Positions 1 to 19,206 are shown, counted from the first letter of the stretch. The stretch is DNA of 64,000 nt from Callorhinus ursinus (GCF_003265705.1 NW_020312904.1:328089-392088); one strand, 5' to 3'. Notes: generated by a model not told the origin, from the sequence alone. Program-made: numbers and translations.

Positions 1-81
1 GTGGGACTCGATCCCGGGACTCCAGGATCATGACCTGAGCCGAAGGCAGTCGCCCAACCGACTGAGCCACCCAGGCGCCCC
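1..81 (-). mobile_element. Carnivore tRNA-derived SINE, 3' part cut by window edge
   Basis: The reverse complement starts with the typical SINE head GGGGCGCCTGGGTGGCTCAG and continues through the B-box region. The rest of the element lies outside the left edge of the window. Confidence 0.93.
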
Positions 82-2858
82 AAACATTCTTTTTTTTTTT
101 AAATGTTATGTTAGCCACCATACATTACATCATTAGTTTTTGATGTAGTGTTCCATGATTCATTGTTTGTGCATAACACCCAGGGTTTTTTAAACATTCT
201 TTATCATGAATAGGAAGTGAACTTTATGAAAACTTTGTGCATCTGTGAAAATAATCATACAATTTTCCTCCTTTAATCTTTCAATGAGGTGAATTGTACT
301 GCTAGGTTTTCTAATGTTGACCACACGTGGTGTCCTGAAACAAATCCTATCCAGTCATGTTTAATATATTATTAAATCAAATTGCTAAAGTTTTATGTGG
401 GATTGTGCAACTATATTCAACAGGAGACTGGCCCTATACTTTTACTTTGTTCTGTGAGCCATCAGTTCTGTCTGTTCTCTTCCCCTTCCTTGGGGACATC
501 TTGGCCATTTTACTTCTTTCTCTACATTTCTTAATGTCTCTGCTATATTTCCCGTCTTTTTGTCTCTCTGCTGCCTTCTGGATCATTCACTGGGATCTTT
601 CACTTCACTAATTCTCTCTTTGGTGAGGCCCAGTCTACTCTTGAAGTCATTTGTCGCATTTTTAGTTTCTATTTCTGTGGGTTTCGTTTCTAGAAACTCT
701 GTTTATTGTGAACATGCTTGGTCTCTCTTTGTAGTTTTGTTTCCCACCACGCGTACTTTCAAGCTTGTCTTAGGGTGGCTGGTCTGCAGTTCACATCGGA
801 TTCGTCTGTCACTGGAGGACTCTGTGGGGCTTTCTGTGGCCTGTCATTTCTGCTCTCAGTGCTTTGTTTCCTGGCATATTTGTTTATCTTTTAAATATGC
901 CTGCTCAGTGCCCTCAAGAAATGACTCGTGGTGTTCCCCAGGGCGTAGGATGAAGGAGGTTCCCCCCCAGACCAGATTCCCCTTTGTTTCTGAGTGGTAC
1001 TCAGAGGTAATGTGTGACTGTCAGGACCATTTCGCATTAAAAAACAGACTGAGGTCTCTTGGGCCTTCCTAGAGATGCAAACCAGGGCTGGGAACCAGCA
1101 CCCAGCCCACCAGAGGTTGTGGGAAGCCCTCCGTTCCTCCCTGCGTGCTCAGAGTAGCCACCCCACAGGGCCCAGGGTTGGGGGTTTCCTCCCAATTGCC
1201 CCTGACCCAGGGTGACAGTGGGGGAGCTCTGTGATGCCCTCGGCAGAGGTGGTTTCCTGTGCATCCCTCTGCCATTTCTCAGGCTTTGGCCTGATGATCC
1301 TGATTGTTTCATCAGCTTTCACAAGTTTTCGTGAAGCTTTTTATAAGCCTAGTCTCTCCTCCAGTGTTGGTTGTTTTCATCAGTAGAGTTGGTCCAAATA
1401 GCCTGGTCTAGCATATTATGGGAAATGAAACTCCCAACTTGTTCTTAAACACACAAAAGTCTTTCTTTCTCCTCCTCTTCCTTTGTCGATAGGGATTTAA
1501 ATTCACCACCAAGTTTTACCAATCCTTGGGTTCACTGTTCCCTTTCGTAACCCACTTCTTCCTTTTGAGTTCCTATTTCTCCCTTTGAAAATAAATCTGT
1601 TAAGCCTTCTTATAGTAAGACTCTGCGGCAGTTTTCTAAATCTTTGAAAAGACCGAATATATTTATTTCTCCCCTGGGGAGATTCCCACGAGTCTTCATG
1701 ATACATTTTGGGTTCATGATGATTTCCACGGAGTGACACCAACTTGTTCTCCCTGTTTTGCCCTACAGATAATATAGCACCCTTGCATCTCTTCTCTTTT
1801 ACTCTGTATACTCCCCATTCCGTCAGCTAGTTTGGGACAAGAACCTATTCTTAGACATTTTAGTCTACAATAGGCACCTTTCCTTCTCTATGACTCACTA
1901 TACTCCAGGCTCCCCACCAGCCCTTCTCTGCTATGGCTCTTTTTTTTTTAATTCTGGTTTTAGTCCTTTTCTTGGTTGGCTGGAGTAGATCTGCTCTTTT
2001 TTTTTTTCCCAGAAAAGGTCAAGAGATGTGGATTTCTCATTCCTTGCAGAGAAGACATTTTCACACACATGAGGTGCCTGTGGGTGGGAACAGGACTCTG
2101 GAGCGGGGTGGCTTCCCTTAGGGGTGCAGCGTGATGCTCTACGGTGGCCCCTGTGGCGGGGGAACATCAGGCCTGGGGCAGAAACCCCCCAGCCCCACGT
2201 TCCCTGGCTGAGCACCCGGCTTCACCATGAAGTCTGTGGACAGCAGGAGGTTTGGCCGCCTCCTTTGGGTGACTCCCCCTCTGACTCCAACACTCTACCC
2301 TTGGGCAGGCTCCCTCCCAAAGGCTCAGAGTCCATCAGATCCCACAGTACTTGCATCAGCTCCAAGACATCAGGGGGTCAAGGACACAGGGCAGGGGCCA
2401 TGCCAGATGCGGGCAATTGTGTAGAACTTGGACCAGTATGGGAGGATCTGATCACTGACTCTGTTTACAACTGCCCACACACGGTGATCATGAAAGGCAT
2501 CTCAGCTATTCATTTTTTGTTTAATATCCATCAGTTTGGGAGGAGAAGGTGTCAGGAGCCCGCGACCTCCTGGCCCATCCCTGGTCTGCCCGCTCTGGCT
2601 GTTGAGGACATGGTGAAGAGCAGCTCATGGGGTGTGAACACAGCTGTGCTCTGTGTGCTTAAAGCTTTTTGAAAAAATTACTGTTTTATTGTTTTATTTT
2701 TCCCACTTCTGATCGTCTATAAACTTAAACTGAGTTGGGAGAAACCCCCTCTTATGAGGCCAAGCTCAGTATGACATCTCACCAATTCTGGGGAGGAGTT
2801 TGGAAACTCTCTGCCTTCTTACACACATTGTAGATGGGCAGGAAGAAGGAAATTACAT
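82..2858. other. Gene-free stretch, mostly old LINE-1-like sequence
   Basis: No exon with supporting splice sites or recognisable protein was found. About 340-1065 resembles antisense LINE-1 (T-rich, with phrases such as TTTTTAGTTTCTATTTCTGT). About 1070-1300 and 2090-2460 are GC-richer unique sequence. The remainder is AT-rich and unassigned. Confidence 0.5.
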
Positions 2859-2890
2859 TATAGCATTATTTTTTTAAAGATTTATTTTAT

Positions 2891-3058
2891 TGGGGCCCCT
2901 GGGTGGCTCAGTCAGTTAAGCATCTGCCTAAGGCTCAGGTCATGATCCCGGGGTCCTGGGATCGAGCCCCACATCGGGCTCCCTGCTCCGCGGGAAGCCT
3001 GCTTCTCCCTCTGCCCCTCCCCCTGCTCATGCTGTCTCTCTCTCTCAAATAAATACAT
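2891..3058 (+). mobile_element. Carnivore SINE, full length, nested in an older SINE
   Basis: The element has the complete head, body and AAATAAATACATAA tail. It is flanked by a perfect 15-base target-site duplication, AAAGATTTATTTTAT, at 2876-2890 and 3059-3073. That duplicated sequence is the A/T-rich tail of the opposite-strand SINE to the right, so this copy is the younger insertion. Confidence 0.95.
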
Positions 3059-3248
3059 AAAGATTTATTTTATCTATTTGAGAGAGAGAGCACATGCCCA
3101 AGGAGGCGGAGGGGCAGAGGGAAAGGGAGAATTTCAAGCAGACTCCACACGGAGCCCAATGTGGGGATCAATCTCATGACCCTGAGGTCATGACCTGAGC
3201 TGAAGCCAAGAGTCAGACGCTTAACTGACTGAGCACCCAGGTGCCCCT
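3059..3248 (-). mobile_element. Carnivore SINE, antisense, host of the nested insertion
   Basis: The reverse complement reads AGGGGCACCTGGGTGCTCAG and then the canonical body. Its poly(A)-like tail continues at 2874-2890 on the other side of the nested + strand SINE. An imperfect outer duplication (TATAGCATTATT at left, TGTAGCATTACT at right) brackets the pair. Confidence 0.92.
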
Positions 3249-5363
3249 GTAGCATTACTGACAAAATCAACAGAAAGCAAACTGTATATATTCCAAGTAT
3301 TCGATTTGCTAAGGTTTTACATACGTATACACCTGAGAAACTGTGACCACAGTCAGGATAATGGACAACCACATATCTTTCCATAGAGATTAGTTCACAG
3401 TTCCTAAAATTTTATATGCATGGAATCAGACAGTGTGTACTCTTGTGTCTGGCTTCTTTCACTCAGCACCATTATATTTCAATTCATCCATGTGTTGTGT
3501 CAAAAGTCCGTTGCATTGCATGGCTATACCACCGTCTGTTTGCCCACTCACCTGTTGTTGGACACTTGGGTTTTGGACTGCTAAAAATTAAACCACTATC
3601 AACATTCGTAGACAAGTCTTTCTTGTTACTTTTGGGTAAATATCAAGGCACAGAATGGCTATATCATACAGTAGGTGTATATCTAACTTCTAAAGAAGTG
3701 TTTGTGACATTCTCTGCTCCCACCAGCAATGTACAAGAATTCTCATTCCTCAACATCCTTATCTGCAGTAGGTATGGTCAGTCCTTTCCATTTTTGCCAT
3801 TCTAATACTTAATACTGACTCATTGTGGTTTAAATGTGCATTTCCTTAATGTTAACTGATGTTGAGCATTTCTTCGTGTGCTCACTGGCCACTTTTATCT
3901 TTTGTATGAAGAATCTGTTCAGATCTTTTCTTTACTGGGTTGTTGGTTTCCTTATTATTAAATTTGGAGAAGTCTTTACAGATTCTGAATGCAAGTTCCT
4001 TACCAGATAGACGATCTGCAAGTATTTTCCCTCAGCCTGTGACTTGTCTTTTCATTCTCTTACCAGTATCTTTCAAAGATAAATTTTGATGAAGTCCAAT
4101 TTATCAATTTTTTCTTTGACAGTCACGATTCAGTGTCGTAGCTAAGAAATCTTTGCCTAACTCAAGGTCACAAAGATTTTTTTTTACTATCTTTTTTTTA
4201 AGTGTTATAGTTTTAGATTTTACATTTAAATCATCAGTGCATCTTGAGTGACCTTCGCATGGAGTGCAAGGTATGGATTAAAGTTCTTTTTTGTTTGTTT
4301 GTTTGCATAGGGACATCCAGTTGACCCAGCACTATCCACTGAAAAGACTGTCCCTTTCCCAGTGGGCAGCCCAGCGTGCTTGTGGGAAATCAACCATCCG
4401 TGGGTCTTTTCGGGGACTCTATTCTGTTCCATCCATTTGTCTGTCGTGATGCTAATACCACACTGCCCTAATCCCTGCACTTGATCACTTTACAGTAAGT
4501 CCTGAAATTAGGCAGTGCTGGCCTTCACTTTCGTTCTTCTTTATCACAGACAATTTGACTATTCTAGATCCTTTGCATTTCCAAGTGAATTTTAGAATCA
4601 GCTTGTCAGTTTATGAGGGGGGCAGGCCTTCTACAAAGAGGATTTGGATCACAATTTCACTAAATCTATGGATCAATTTGGGGAGAACTGACATCTTAGC
4701 AATTTAGATTTTCTGCCCCATGAGCCCAGTGTACCTCTCCATTTATTTAGGTTTTCTCTAATTTCCCTCAGCAATATTTTGTAGTTTTCAGGGCATAGAT
4801 GTTATACCTCTTTTGTCAAATTTGTTCCTAAGTATTTCATATTTTTATGTTATTGTAAATGGTATTTTTAAAATTTCAATTTGCAATTGTTCTTTGCTAG
4901 TATACAGAAATATAGTGTATCTTTGTATATTGATCTTGATTCTTGCATTTGCTAAACTCATTCTGTAGATTCCATTATATTTTTACAGAGACAACTATGT
5001 CATCTGTGAATGAAGACAGCTTTACTTCTTTCCAAACTGAAAAGGAAGTTTGTTTTCTTGCCTTATTGCACTGACTAGAATCTCTAATACAATGTTGAGT
5101 AGAAGTGATCAGAGCAGTGATCCTGATCTTGTTCCTGATCTTAGGGGAAAACAATATATCTTTCACTGGCAAACATGATATTAACTATAGGTTTCCCATA
5201 GAAGGCCTTTATTAGATTGAGAACATTTCCTTACATTCCCTGTTTGCTGAGAGTTTAAGAATAGATACTGAATTTTGTAAAATAATTTTGCTATGACTAT
5301 TGAGATGATCATATGTGTTTTTCAAAATTTGTTAACATAGTTAATTATGGTGATTGATTTTCT

Positions 5364-5488
5364 TTTTTCTTTCTTCTTCTTCTTCTTCTTTTTTTTTTTT
5401 TTTTTTTTGGTAGGCAGCAAAGCAAGGTTTATTGAGTGAGAGTAAAAAGCTCCCAAAGAGGGAGGGGACCCGAGAGGATTGCCCTATA
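5364..5488 (-). mobile_element. Short retroposed poly(A)-tailed RNA fragment inside L1
   Basis: On the - strand there is about 80 bases of non-L1 sequence with a poly(A) signal AATAAA (+ strand 5433-5428), then about 20 bases, then a long A/GAA-rich tail (T/TTC-rich on +, 5364-5408). The insert is flanked by an imperfect 14-base duplication, GTGATTGATTTTCT at 5350-5363 and GTGACTGATTTTCT at 5489-5502. L1 sequence resumes directly after it. The 3' end (CTCAATAAACCTTGCTTTGCT) looks like the R region of a gammaretrovirus-type LTR, but that is a resemblance only. Confidence 0.75.
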
Positions 5489-5989
5489 GTGACTGATTTT
5501 CTAACATTGAACCAATCTTGTATTTCTAGGACAAACCACACTTGGTAATTATGTATTATCCTTTTATATGTTGTTGGATTCCATTTACTAAAATTTTGTT
5601 TAGAGTTTCTACTCTATGGCCATGAGGTATCTGTAGTTTTCTCTTTTAGTAATGTTTTTGTCAGGTTTTGATATCAGAGAATGAGTTCCAAACTATTCCC
5701 TCTTCATCGGTTTTCTGGAAGAATCCATGTAGAACTGGTAGTATTTCTTTCTTAAACATATGTTTTCATTGACTTTTCTCTATTGCTTTTCTGTTTCCTA
5801 TTTCATTGTTTTCCACTCTGATCTTTATTTTTTTCTTCTGATTACTTTGGGTTTTGTTACTTTTTCTTCTCCAGTTTGAGATATAATTGACATGTAATTT
5901 AGCATTAGTTTAAGGGTGTGCATTTACTCTTCTTTCTCCAGTTCCTTAAGGTGGAAGCTGAGGTCACTAATTTGAGATGTTTTTTTCTT

Positions 5990-6177
5990 TTAAAGGTTAT
6001 TTATTTAATTGTTGGAGAGACAGAGTGAGAAAGAGAGAGCACAAGGGGGGGAGGGGCAGAGGGAGAAGCAGACTCCCCGCTGAGCAGGGAGCCCGACGTG
6101 GGGCTCGATCCCAGGACCCTGGGACCATGGCCTGAGCCGAAGGCAGACGCTTAAGGACTGAGCCACCCAGGCGCCCC
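5990..6177 (-). mobile_element. Carnivore SINE, antisense
   Basis: The reverse complement carries the GGGGCGCCTGGGTGGCTCAG head, the CT-rich body and an A/T-rich tail. It sits inside the antisense L1; both flanks carry a GAGAT/T-run duplication. Confidence 0.95.
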
Positions 6178-6397
6178 TGAGATTTTTTTCTCTAATATAG
6201 GAGTTTAGTGCTACAAATTCTCCCCTAAAAATAGTGCTTTGGCAGCATCCAAATGTTTTTATATGTTGTCTTTTCATTTTCATTCAGTTCAAAGTAATTT
6301 CTATTTTCCCTTTTCATATCTTCTTTGGCCCAAAGGCTATTTGGAAGTGTATTGTTTAGTTTCCAAATACTGGGAGGTTCTCCAGACATATTTTATT

Positions 6398-6520
6398 TTA
6401 TTTTTTAAAGATTTATTTATTTCAGAGAAAAAGAGAGAGAGAACGAGGGAGCGGGAAAGAGGGTCTCGAGCCGACTCCGCGCCGAGTGCAGAGTCTGACG
6501 CGCGGGGGTCCAGCCCATGA
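6398..6520 (-). mobile_element. Carnivore SINE, antisense, 5'-truncated
   Basis: The tail (TTTTTTAAAGATTTATTTATTT on +) and GA-rich body are present, but the element stops before the tRNA-like head. It is embedded in the L1 block. Confidence 0.85.
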
Positions 6521-6960
6521 CTTTTTTTTTTTTTTTGGTAGTGTGGCTCTTCTGATGAGGAATTCTCTCAGCTTTTGTGTGCTAAAGAAGTCTTTATTTG
6601 CCCTTCATTTTAAGACCCCTCCCTGTGGCAGAGCACCCGGTTGGCAGGCTTGTCTTCAGCACTGTGGGGGCTCTTCCGCCTTCTCCCACAAGAAACTTAC
6701 TGTTCTCATGTCCTTTGTTCCTTCTCCATAACGTGCCTTCTTCCTCTGGTGGCTTCTACAATTTTCTCTTTGCCACTGGCTTCCAGCAAATTGATCGTGG
6801 TGTGCCTCGTAATTTTTTCCATCTTTCTTATACTTAGCGCTCACCAACTTGGATCTGCGAGTTTAGTTTTCATCAGGTTGTGTCCTGAAACCATTCTCTA
6901 TGTATTCCGTCTGGCTTTCCAGGCTGTGTCAGGCAGGAAGGTAAAGCTGACCTCCATGAC

Positions 6961-13445
<6,485 letters not shown>

Positions 13446-16400
13446 GGCCAGGAGCCTCATCAAGGACGAGCGAGTGCCCTGGCTGAATGCTGGGGTGCAG
13501 CGGAGGCCAGCTCATATCTGGGTCCCCAGGCCTCTGGCAGCAAAAGCCAGGCCTCAGAATTTGGAGGTGGCTCACCTGAACCCAGGCTGTGGGGCCAGCC
13601 TCCTTCCGGCTCCCCAGAGGCGCAGCTCCCTGGGGGCCCTCAGGCTGGGCCCAGGGCTTTGGGTCAGATGAAGGACTTTCAGCCCCTTCCTGAACCCCCT
13701 TGGTGAAGGCCTACAGAATGGCTAGGTGGGCTGCCCTCTCTCCCAGATGGCCTGGCCTCTGACCTGCCCTGTCTCAGCTTGGTGCAGCCTCCCTCTGGAC
13801 CGCCTGTGGTCGTGGCCACCATCCCTGGCCCGAGGACAAGGGCCTGGCCGCTGCCTGATGGCTGCCAGAGCTTTCCCAGGGCCCTGGAGAGCAGAGTGTG
13901 ACCCCACACCATCTGCAGCTCAGCACCACTTCCAGCTCCTGCCCAGAGCACTCCCATACTGACCGCAGTCCCCACGCTGGGTGGCCCCTACTGCCCAGGC
14001 TGGGTGTCCATCTAACCCCCTGCACCAGCCCTCCCAGAGATCAGGTCACCTTCCACTCTCCGGCCCCCCAGCCCGGCCCGTCCAGGGAAGGCTGGCCATT
14101 TCCTGGGGCCTCAAGCGCCCCCTGCCGGGATGTGCCATTCTCCCAAGTATCACACTCTCTGAGGGCCACCCAGAGGGACCCTTGGCCCGGCAGTGGGATT
14201 TCCACACCCCAGGTCGGGGGTCACCCGGAAGTTGGGCTGTCAGATGTGCCCCACAGAACTCTCATGCTGGCTCCCAAGGACCACCAGGCCGCCCCTCCTG
14301 AGCTGCTACCATCGGAGGCTGGACATCCTCTGTGCCTGACCAGCGCGTGCTCATGGAGGGCGCCCCAGGCCTGGCCCCAGACAGTTGGCTGTGCTGCAAA
14401 CGCACTCCTACCCCCAGGGCCTGGCTCCGCTGTCCCTCCTTCTCCTTCCCTTTATGGTAGCTGCTGTCCCCGGCAAGCTGGCGGGGGCAAGCCGGTGCAC
14501 CCCACACTCAGTAAACACTTGTCCACCTAGCTCGCCTTTTCCCTTGAGGACACAGATGGGGTCTGAGGGGCAAGGTAGCCCCTTGGCACAAGTGGGCTGG
14601 CGGGGAGGATTACGGAGCCTAGGTGTACCTGTTCGTATGGGGCCTCCAGGTAGGAGGTGGGATTGCCTCCAGAGGCAAGGGTGATCCACAGACTGCAGGT
14701 GGAGCCTGCTCACCCCCACCACGTGCGAGCCCCCAGGCTGTCCCTGAGGACACCCCATAGGCTGGAGATGCCAATACCCAGACGGCCTGCCCCCAGGCCA
14801 TGTGTGGGAGGGAGGGTGGTGTTCAACCTGTCCACCCCTGCTGGTGCTCAGCCCCACGAAGGGGGGGGGGTGGAGCAGGGGCGCCCTTTCCCGAAGGCCC
14901 CCTCTAGCGTCCCCATAAAGTGGCCGGGTCAAGCCAGGAACTGAGAGAGGGATGGGACGCTGGGGGAGTGGGGGTCAGGGAGGCCTCACCCTCGGGTCCC
15001 AGACTCCCCACTCCTGCCCTGGGTCAGGGTTTAGGGGCTGGCAGCCTGTGGCTCTGCGCTCACCATGTTTCCTCCTTGCCTGGGATTTGGGGCCATGGGG
15101 TCCTCTGGAGGCCCTTGTCTGCCCGTGGTGCTCCCTCCCCATCAAGGCCCAGCTGGGGTGAGGGACCAGAGTCCGGCTATGGTGGGGCTGCCCCTGCCAG
15201 GAGTTCCTGCACCCCTCACTTGGACCATCCAGGAGCCCTGTGGCCATGCAGAGAAACCCTGGCTCTGGCCCAGGGCTACCCCCGGAAACCCTGGCCTGCC
15301 TGGAGGTGGCACAGGGAGGGGTTGCAGGAGCTGAGCAGGTGTAGGCTCCCTCAAGACTTGCTGCTGTCCTGGCCTTCCACAGATGGGGGAAACTGAGGCC
15401 CAAACAAAGGCCATGACTGTGTTCCTCTCAAGGAGGTTCAGGGCCATAGGGAATGAGGTGAGGAGGGGCATGCTTGGGTCCCAGCTTCCCAGCTATCCAC
15501 GTGTGTGCTGCCACCAAGTGGCGGTGGTGCTCAGTGATCCAACCTCCACACCAAGACCTTAGACCACACCCAGCGCCCCGTGGCCCAGCAGGCCTGCCTT
15601 GGCCAGGAACACCGACCCCTACCCTAGCCAGAAATCCCATCCCCACCTCAGGCCACTCCTGCCCAGGAGTAAAATGCTGATGAACTCAGGCCCCAGTTTG
15701 GGGAGGACGAAAGGTAGGTGTCTAGGTCACCCATGCCCAGGCTCACAGTTGGACTGCAGGCGGCCTTTGGGACATGTGTGTGCCTCATTCATTCATTCAC
15801 CCCTTCTCAAGCAGGTGCTGAGTACCCACTGGGTGCCCCACTGTCCAAGCACCAGGAACTAAGATCACCGCCCCTGCAGCTGGGGACCAAAGGGTCTGCC
15901 CTGGATTGAGGGGCTGATTGGGTCAGAATTCTCAGCCCTAAAGCCCGGAAAATGGGGACCGTTGGTCACCCTACCTGGAGTGATGTTTGCACGGGGGAGA
16001 CAGACCACAAACAGGCTGACGACATGAATTAAATGGGGTGCCCAGTGTCAGTGTGAGGCTGTGGGGAGAAGGCTGGGAAAGCAAAGTCTGGGTGGGGTGT
16101 GCCAGGTGGACTAGGGTGGTCCTGGTGCCATGTGAGCAGAGCCTGCAGGGGCGAAGGGTCAGGAGCTGCCGGGTTCTAGCAGGATCTGACCAGTGAGAGG
16201 CGGGGTGTGGCAGGCAGGTGGGGCCATGGGATGTCCTGACGTGGGTTCCGTGCGTACGAGGGAAACAGACCGACATTTTGGCCTCAGTGACTGGAGGGCA
16301 GAGCTCCATGGGCTGAAGAGGGGACACGGCAGCTGGGGTTGGAGGTTGGGCATGTAAGTGTGAGCTGCCTCTTGGACATTGATTCATTCACCAGTGCTTA

Positions 16401-16680
16401 TGCAGTGCCGCTGTGTGCCCACTCCCTCAGTGGCCCACACGGGCACAGACCCCTGCCTGAGGTGGAGGATCAACACGTAAATGCAAAACAAGGAGTAGAT
16501 CCTCCAGGACGTGAAAAGGGCACTCAGAAAGAAAAAGCAGAGCAGGGTAAGGAAAGGAGCTGGTCCTGGGTCTCATGCAAGGACAAAAGGAGACGAGGGA
16601 GTCAGTGGACACCCCTGGGACCAGCAATTAGAAACAGTCTCCGGCTGATCCAGTGAGTCCTCTCCACAAAGGCTGAGAAG
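13446..16680. other. GC-rich stretch after IL17REL, probably 3'UTR then intergenic
   Basis: No further exon is supported. Short worn MIR/L2-type pieces are likely at about 15370-15415 (GGGGGAAACTGAGGCCCAAA), 15785-15860 (TCATTCATTCACC then a GCAGGTGCTGAGTACC block) and 16375-16460. A CTCF-like motif lies at 14115-14128. Confidence 0.5.
14115..14128 (-). promoter_or_regulatory. CTCF-like motif
   Basis: GCGCCCCCTGCCGG matches the strong core GCGCCCCCTG of the CTCF consensus (reverse orientation) with one departure in the flank. It is motif evidence only. Confidence 0.35.
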
Positions 16681-16940
16681 AATTAAACAGTTTTTCTATT
16701 GAATAAGCATTTAGAGATTGCAAGGCAGAGACCTCAGCCCTTCATATGAACCAGGCAGGTACAACCCTTCCATACAAGATCTTGAGAAATGATAACTTGT
16801 CCAAAGTGCACCTGACATATAGTCTATTTCATGTGATAATAATAGAAGCACCCCAGCTCTCTTTGGTTACAATTTGCATGGAATATCTGATTCCATCCTT
16901 TCACTTTCTTTGTGTCTTTGTACCTAAAGTGAGTCTCTTG

Positions 16941-17061
16941 GGGGACGCCTGGGTGGCTCAGTTGGTTGGGCGTCTGCCTTTGGCTCAGGTCATGGTCCTG
17001 GGGTCCCCCTGCTTGTGCTCGCTCCCTCTCTCTGTCAAATAAATAAAATCTTTAAAAAAAT
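16941..17061 (+). mobile_element. Carnivore SINE with internal deletion
   Basis: The head and tail are typical but the middle of the body is missing. It is flanked by a 15-base duplication with one mismatch, AAAGTGAGTCTCTTG at 16926-16940 and AAAGTGAGCCTCTTG at 17062-17076. Confidence 0.93.
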
Positions 17062-17709
17062 AAAGTGAGCCTCTTGTACACAGCATGCAGTAGGTGGATC
17101 ACGTTTTTTTATGCACTCTGCCAAACCCTGCCCTTTAATTGGAGAGTTTAGTCCATTTACATTTGAAGAAATTACTGAAAAGAAAGGATTTACTTCTACC
17201 CGGTAGTCATTTGTTTTCTGTGTGTCTTATATGGTTTTCCTTCCCAAGTCCTCCACTGCCTTTTGTGGTATTGATTTTTGTATGGTACCATTTTTTATTT
17301 CCTTCTTCTTTCCTCTTCTGTATACTTATCCAGTATTTTCTTAGTAGTTTCTTTGAAAGTTACAATTAAAATCTTAAAATTATAACACTCTGGTTTGAAG
17401 AATTTCAGTTGCGTCTCAACAGTATACAAACATTCAGCTCCTGTACATCTTCATCCTTCTCACAGTGTTGTCACGGGGACATCTTTATGCATTGTGTGCC
17501 CACTGGCAGATTTATAATTATTGTTCCATATATTTGCCTTTTAAATCACATAGGAAAAAAAAAGAGGAGTTACAAACCCAAACTGCAGTAATGGCAGCTT
17601 GTACATTTTTCTGTATAGTGACTTTTGCAATGTTCTGTGTCTCTTCATGAGGCCTTGAGTTACTGTCTGGCGTCCTTTCATTTCAGCCCAGAAGGACTCT
17701 CTTTAACAC

Positions 17710-17907
17710 TTTTTAAAATTATTTTTTTATTTGACAGCGTGAGAGCACGTGCAAGCAGGGGGAGGGGCAGGCAGAGGCAGAGGGAGAAGCAGACTCCCGG
17801 CTGAGCAGGGAGCCCGACGTGGGGCTCGATCCCAGGACCCTGGGATCATGACCTGAGCCAGAGGCAGACGCTTAACTGCTTAACCCACTGAGCCACCCAA
17901 GCGCCCC
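17710..17907 (-). mobile_element. Carnivore SINE, antisense, full length
   Basis: The reverse complement has the AGGGGCGCTTGGGTGGCTCAG head. The flanks show a CTCTCTTTARCAYTTTTT duplication on both sides. Confidence 0.95.
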
Positions 17908-19006
17908 TCTCTTTAGCATTTTTTGTACGACTACTAGTGATGTACTCCCTCAGATCTTATTTATCAGGAAATATCTTACTTTCCCCTTTGTTTTTTGGAA
18001 GATAGTTTTACGGGATAGAGAATTCTTGGTTGACAGGGTTTTTTGTTTTTTGTTTTTCTAAATCTTTCAGGACTTTAAGTATGTCATCCCACCGCCTTCT
18101 GGTCTGCAAGGCTCCTCATGGGATTGATGCTTAAAATCTTACTGAGGATCTCTTGTATGTGACAAGCCATGTTTCTTGCTGCTTTCAAGATTCCCTCTGA
18201 CCTTGGCCTTTCACAACTTGATTACAACGTGCCCTAGCATGGCCCTCTTTGAGTTTATCCTGCTTGGAGTTTGTTGAGACTCTTGGATATACAGATTCAT
18301 GTCGTTCATCAGATTTGGGGCATTTGGGGTGATTATTCATTCAGATATATGCATGCCCCTTTCCCTCTCTTCTCCTTCTAGGATTCCCATGATGTGTATG
18401 TCAGCACACCTGATGGCACGCCAGTGGGTCTCCTCATTCTTTTTATTTCTACTTCTCGAATTGGGTGGTTGCAATGGCTTCATCTTCCAGTTTGCTGATC
18501 CTTTCTTCTGCATGCTCAAATCTGTTGTGAATACTAGTGAATTCTTCATTTCAGCCATTGTACTTTTCAGCTTCAGATTTTCTATTTGGTTCCTTTTTAC
18601 AGTTCTTGTCTCTTTATTGGCATTCTCTCTTTGTTCATATATTGTTCTCCTGATTTCCTTTAGCTTGTTACACATATTAAAGACAGTTGATTTAACATCT
18701 TTGTCTATTAATTCTGATGTGTGCACCTCTTCAGAACTGGTTTCTGTATAATTATCATTTTCCCCCCTAAGAATGGGCCATATTTCCTATTTCTTTGAGT
18801 ACTTTGTACCTTCTGTTGAAGAATGAACATAAAGATTATAATGGAGCTCTGAAGATCACACTCCCCTGCTCCCCATGAATTGTTGAGTTTTCCCTATTGA
18901 AGGTGAATCTTCCATTTGTTTAGTGACCTCCAAACTATAGCTGCAAAGTCTGTATTATTTCTGCAGTCATCCAGTGGCATGATAGAAATTTCCTTAAATG
19001 TAATTT

Positions 19007-19080
19007 AATTTATACATGTATATACATGTAAATGTAATATACATGTAAATGTAATATATACATTTATATATATATATATC
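19007..19080. repeat. AT-rich microsatellite (ATGTA/TATA repeats)
   Basis: The unit TATACATGTAAATGTAA is repeated, then passes into a (TA)n run. Confidence 0.9.
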
Positions 19081-19206
19081 TCCTTCAGGAGATGCCACAA
19101 TAAGGAACAAAACAAAAACCAAAAGCCCAGCAAACTATACTCAAAGCTAGCAGGAGGGAAAAAAAAAACTAGCAGGAGGAAGAAAATAATAAAGATTAGT
19201 GCAGAC

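Larger units (their letters stand above)
3249..6960 (-). mobile_element. Old LINE-1, antisense, broken by later insertions
   Basis: The block reads 3' to 5' along the + strand. It opens with the L1 3'-region (phrases like CACTCAGCACCATTATATTTC and AAATCTTTGCCTAA), followed by reverse-transcriptase-region sequence around 4.5-5.9 kb and more upstream ORF2-like sequence at 6.2-6.4 and 6.53-6.95 kb. Reading frames are full of stops, so it is a dead copy. Two SINEs (5990-6177, 6398-6520) and a short poly(A)-tailed retroposed fragment (5364-5488) interrupt it. Exact ends need a repeat-library comparison. Confidence 0.8.
16681..18990 (-). mobile_element. Old LINE-1, antisense
   Basis: The + strand carries reversed L1 sequence. 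TTTAATTGGAGAGTTTAGTCCATTTACATT at about 17130 is typical. The - strand between about 18730 and 18340 encodes a decayed ORF1-like coiled-coil stretch ending in IHIMGILEGEERERG, close to the L1 ORF1p signature. It is interrupted by SINEs at 16941-17061 and 17710-17907. No intact ORF remains. Confidence 0.85.

Noticed and set aside
18337..18726. Coiled-coil protein on the - strand
   Set aside because: It is a decayed LINE-1 ORF1 remnant within an L1 block, not a host gene.
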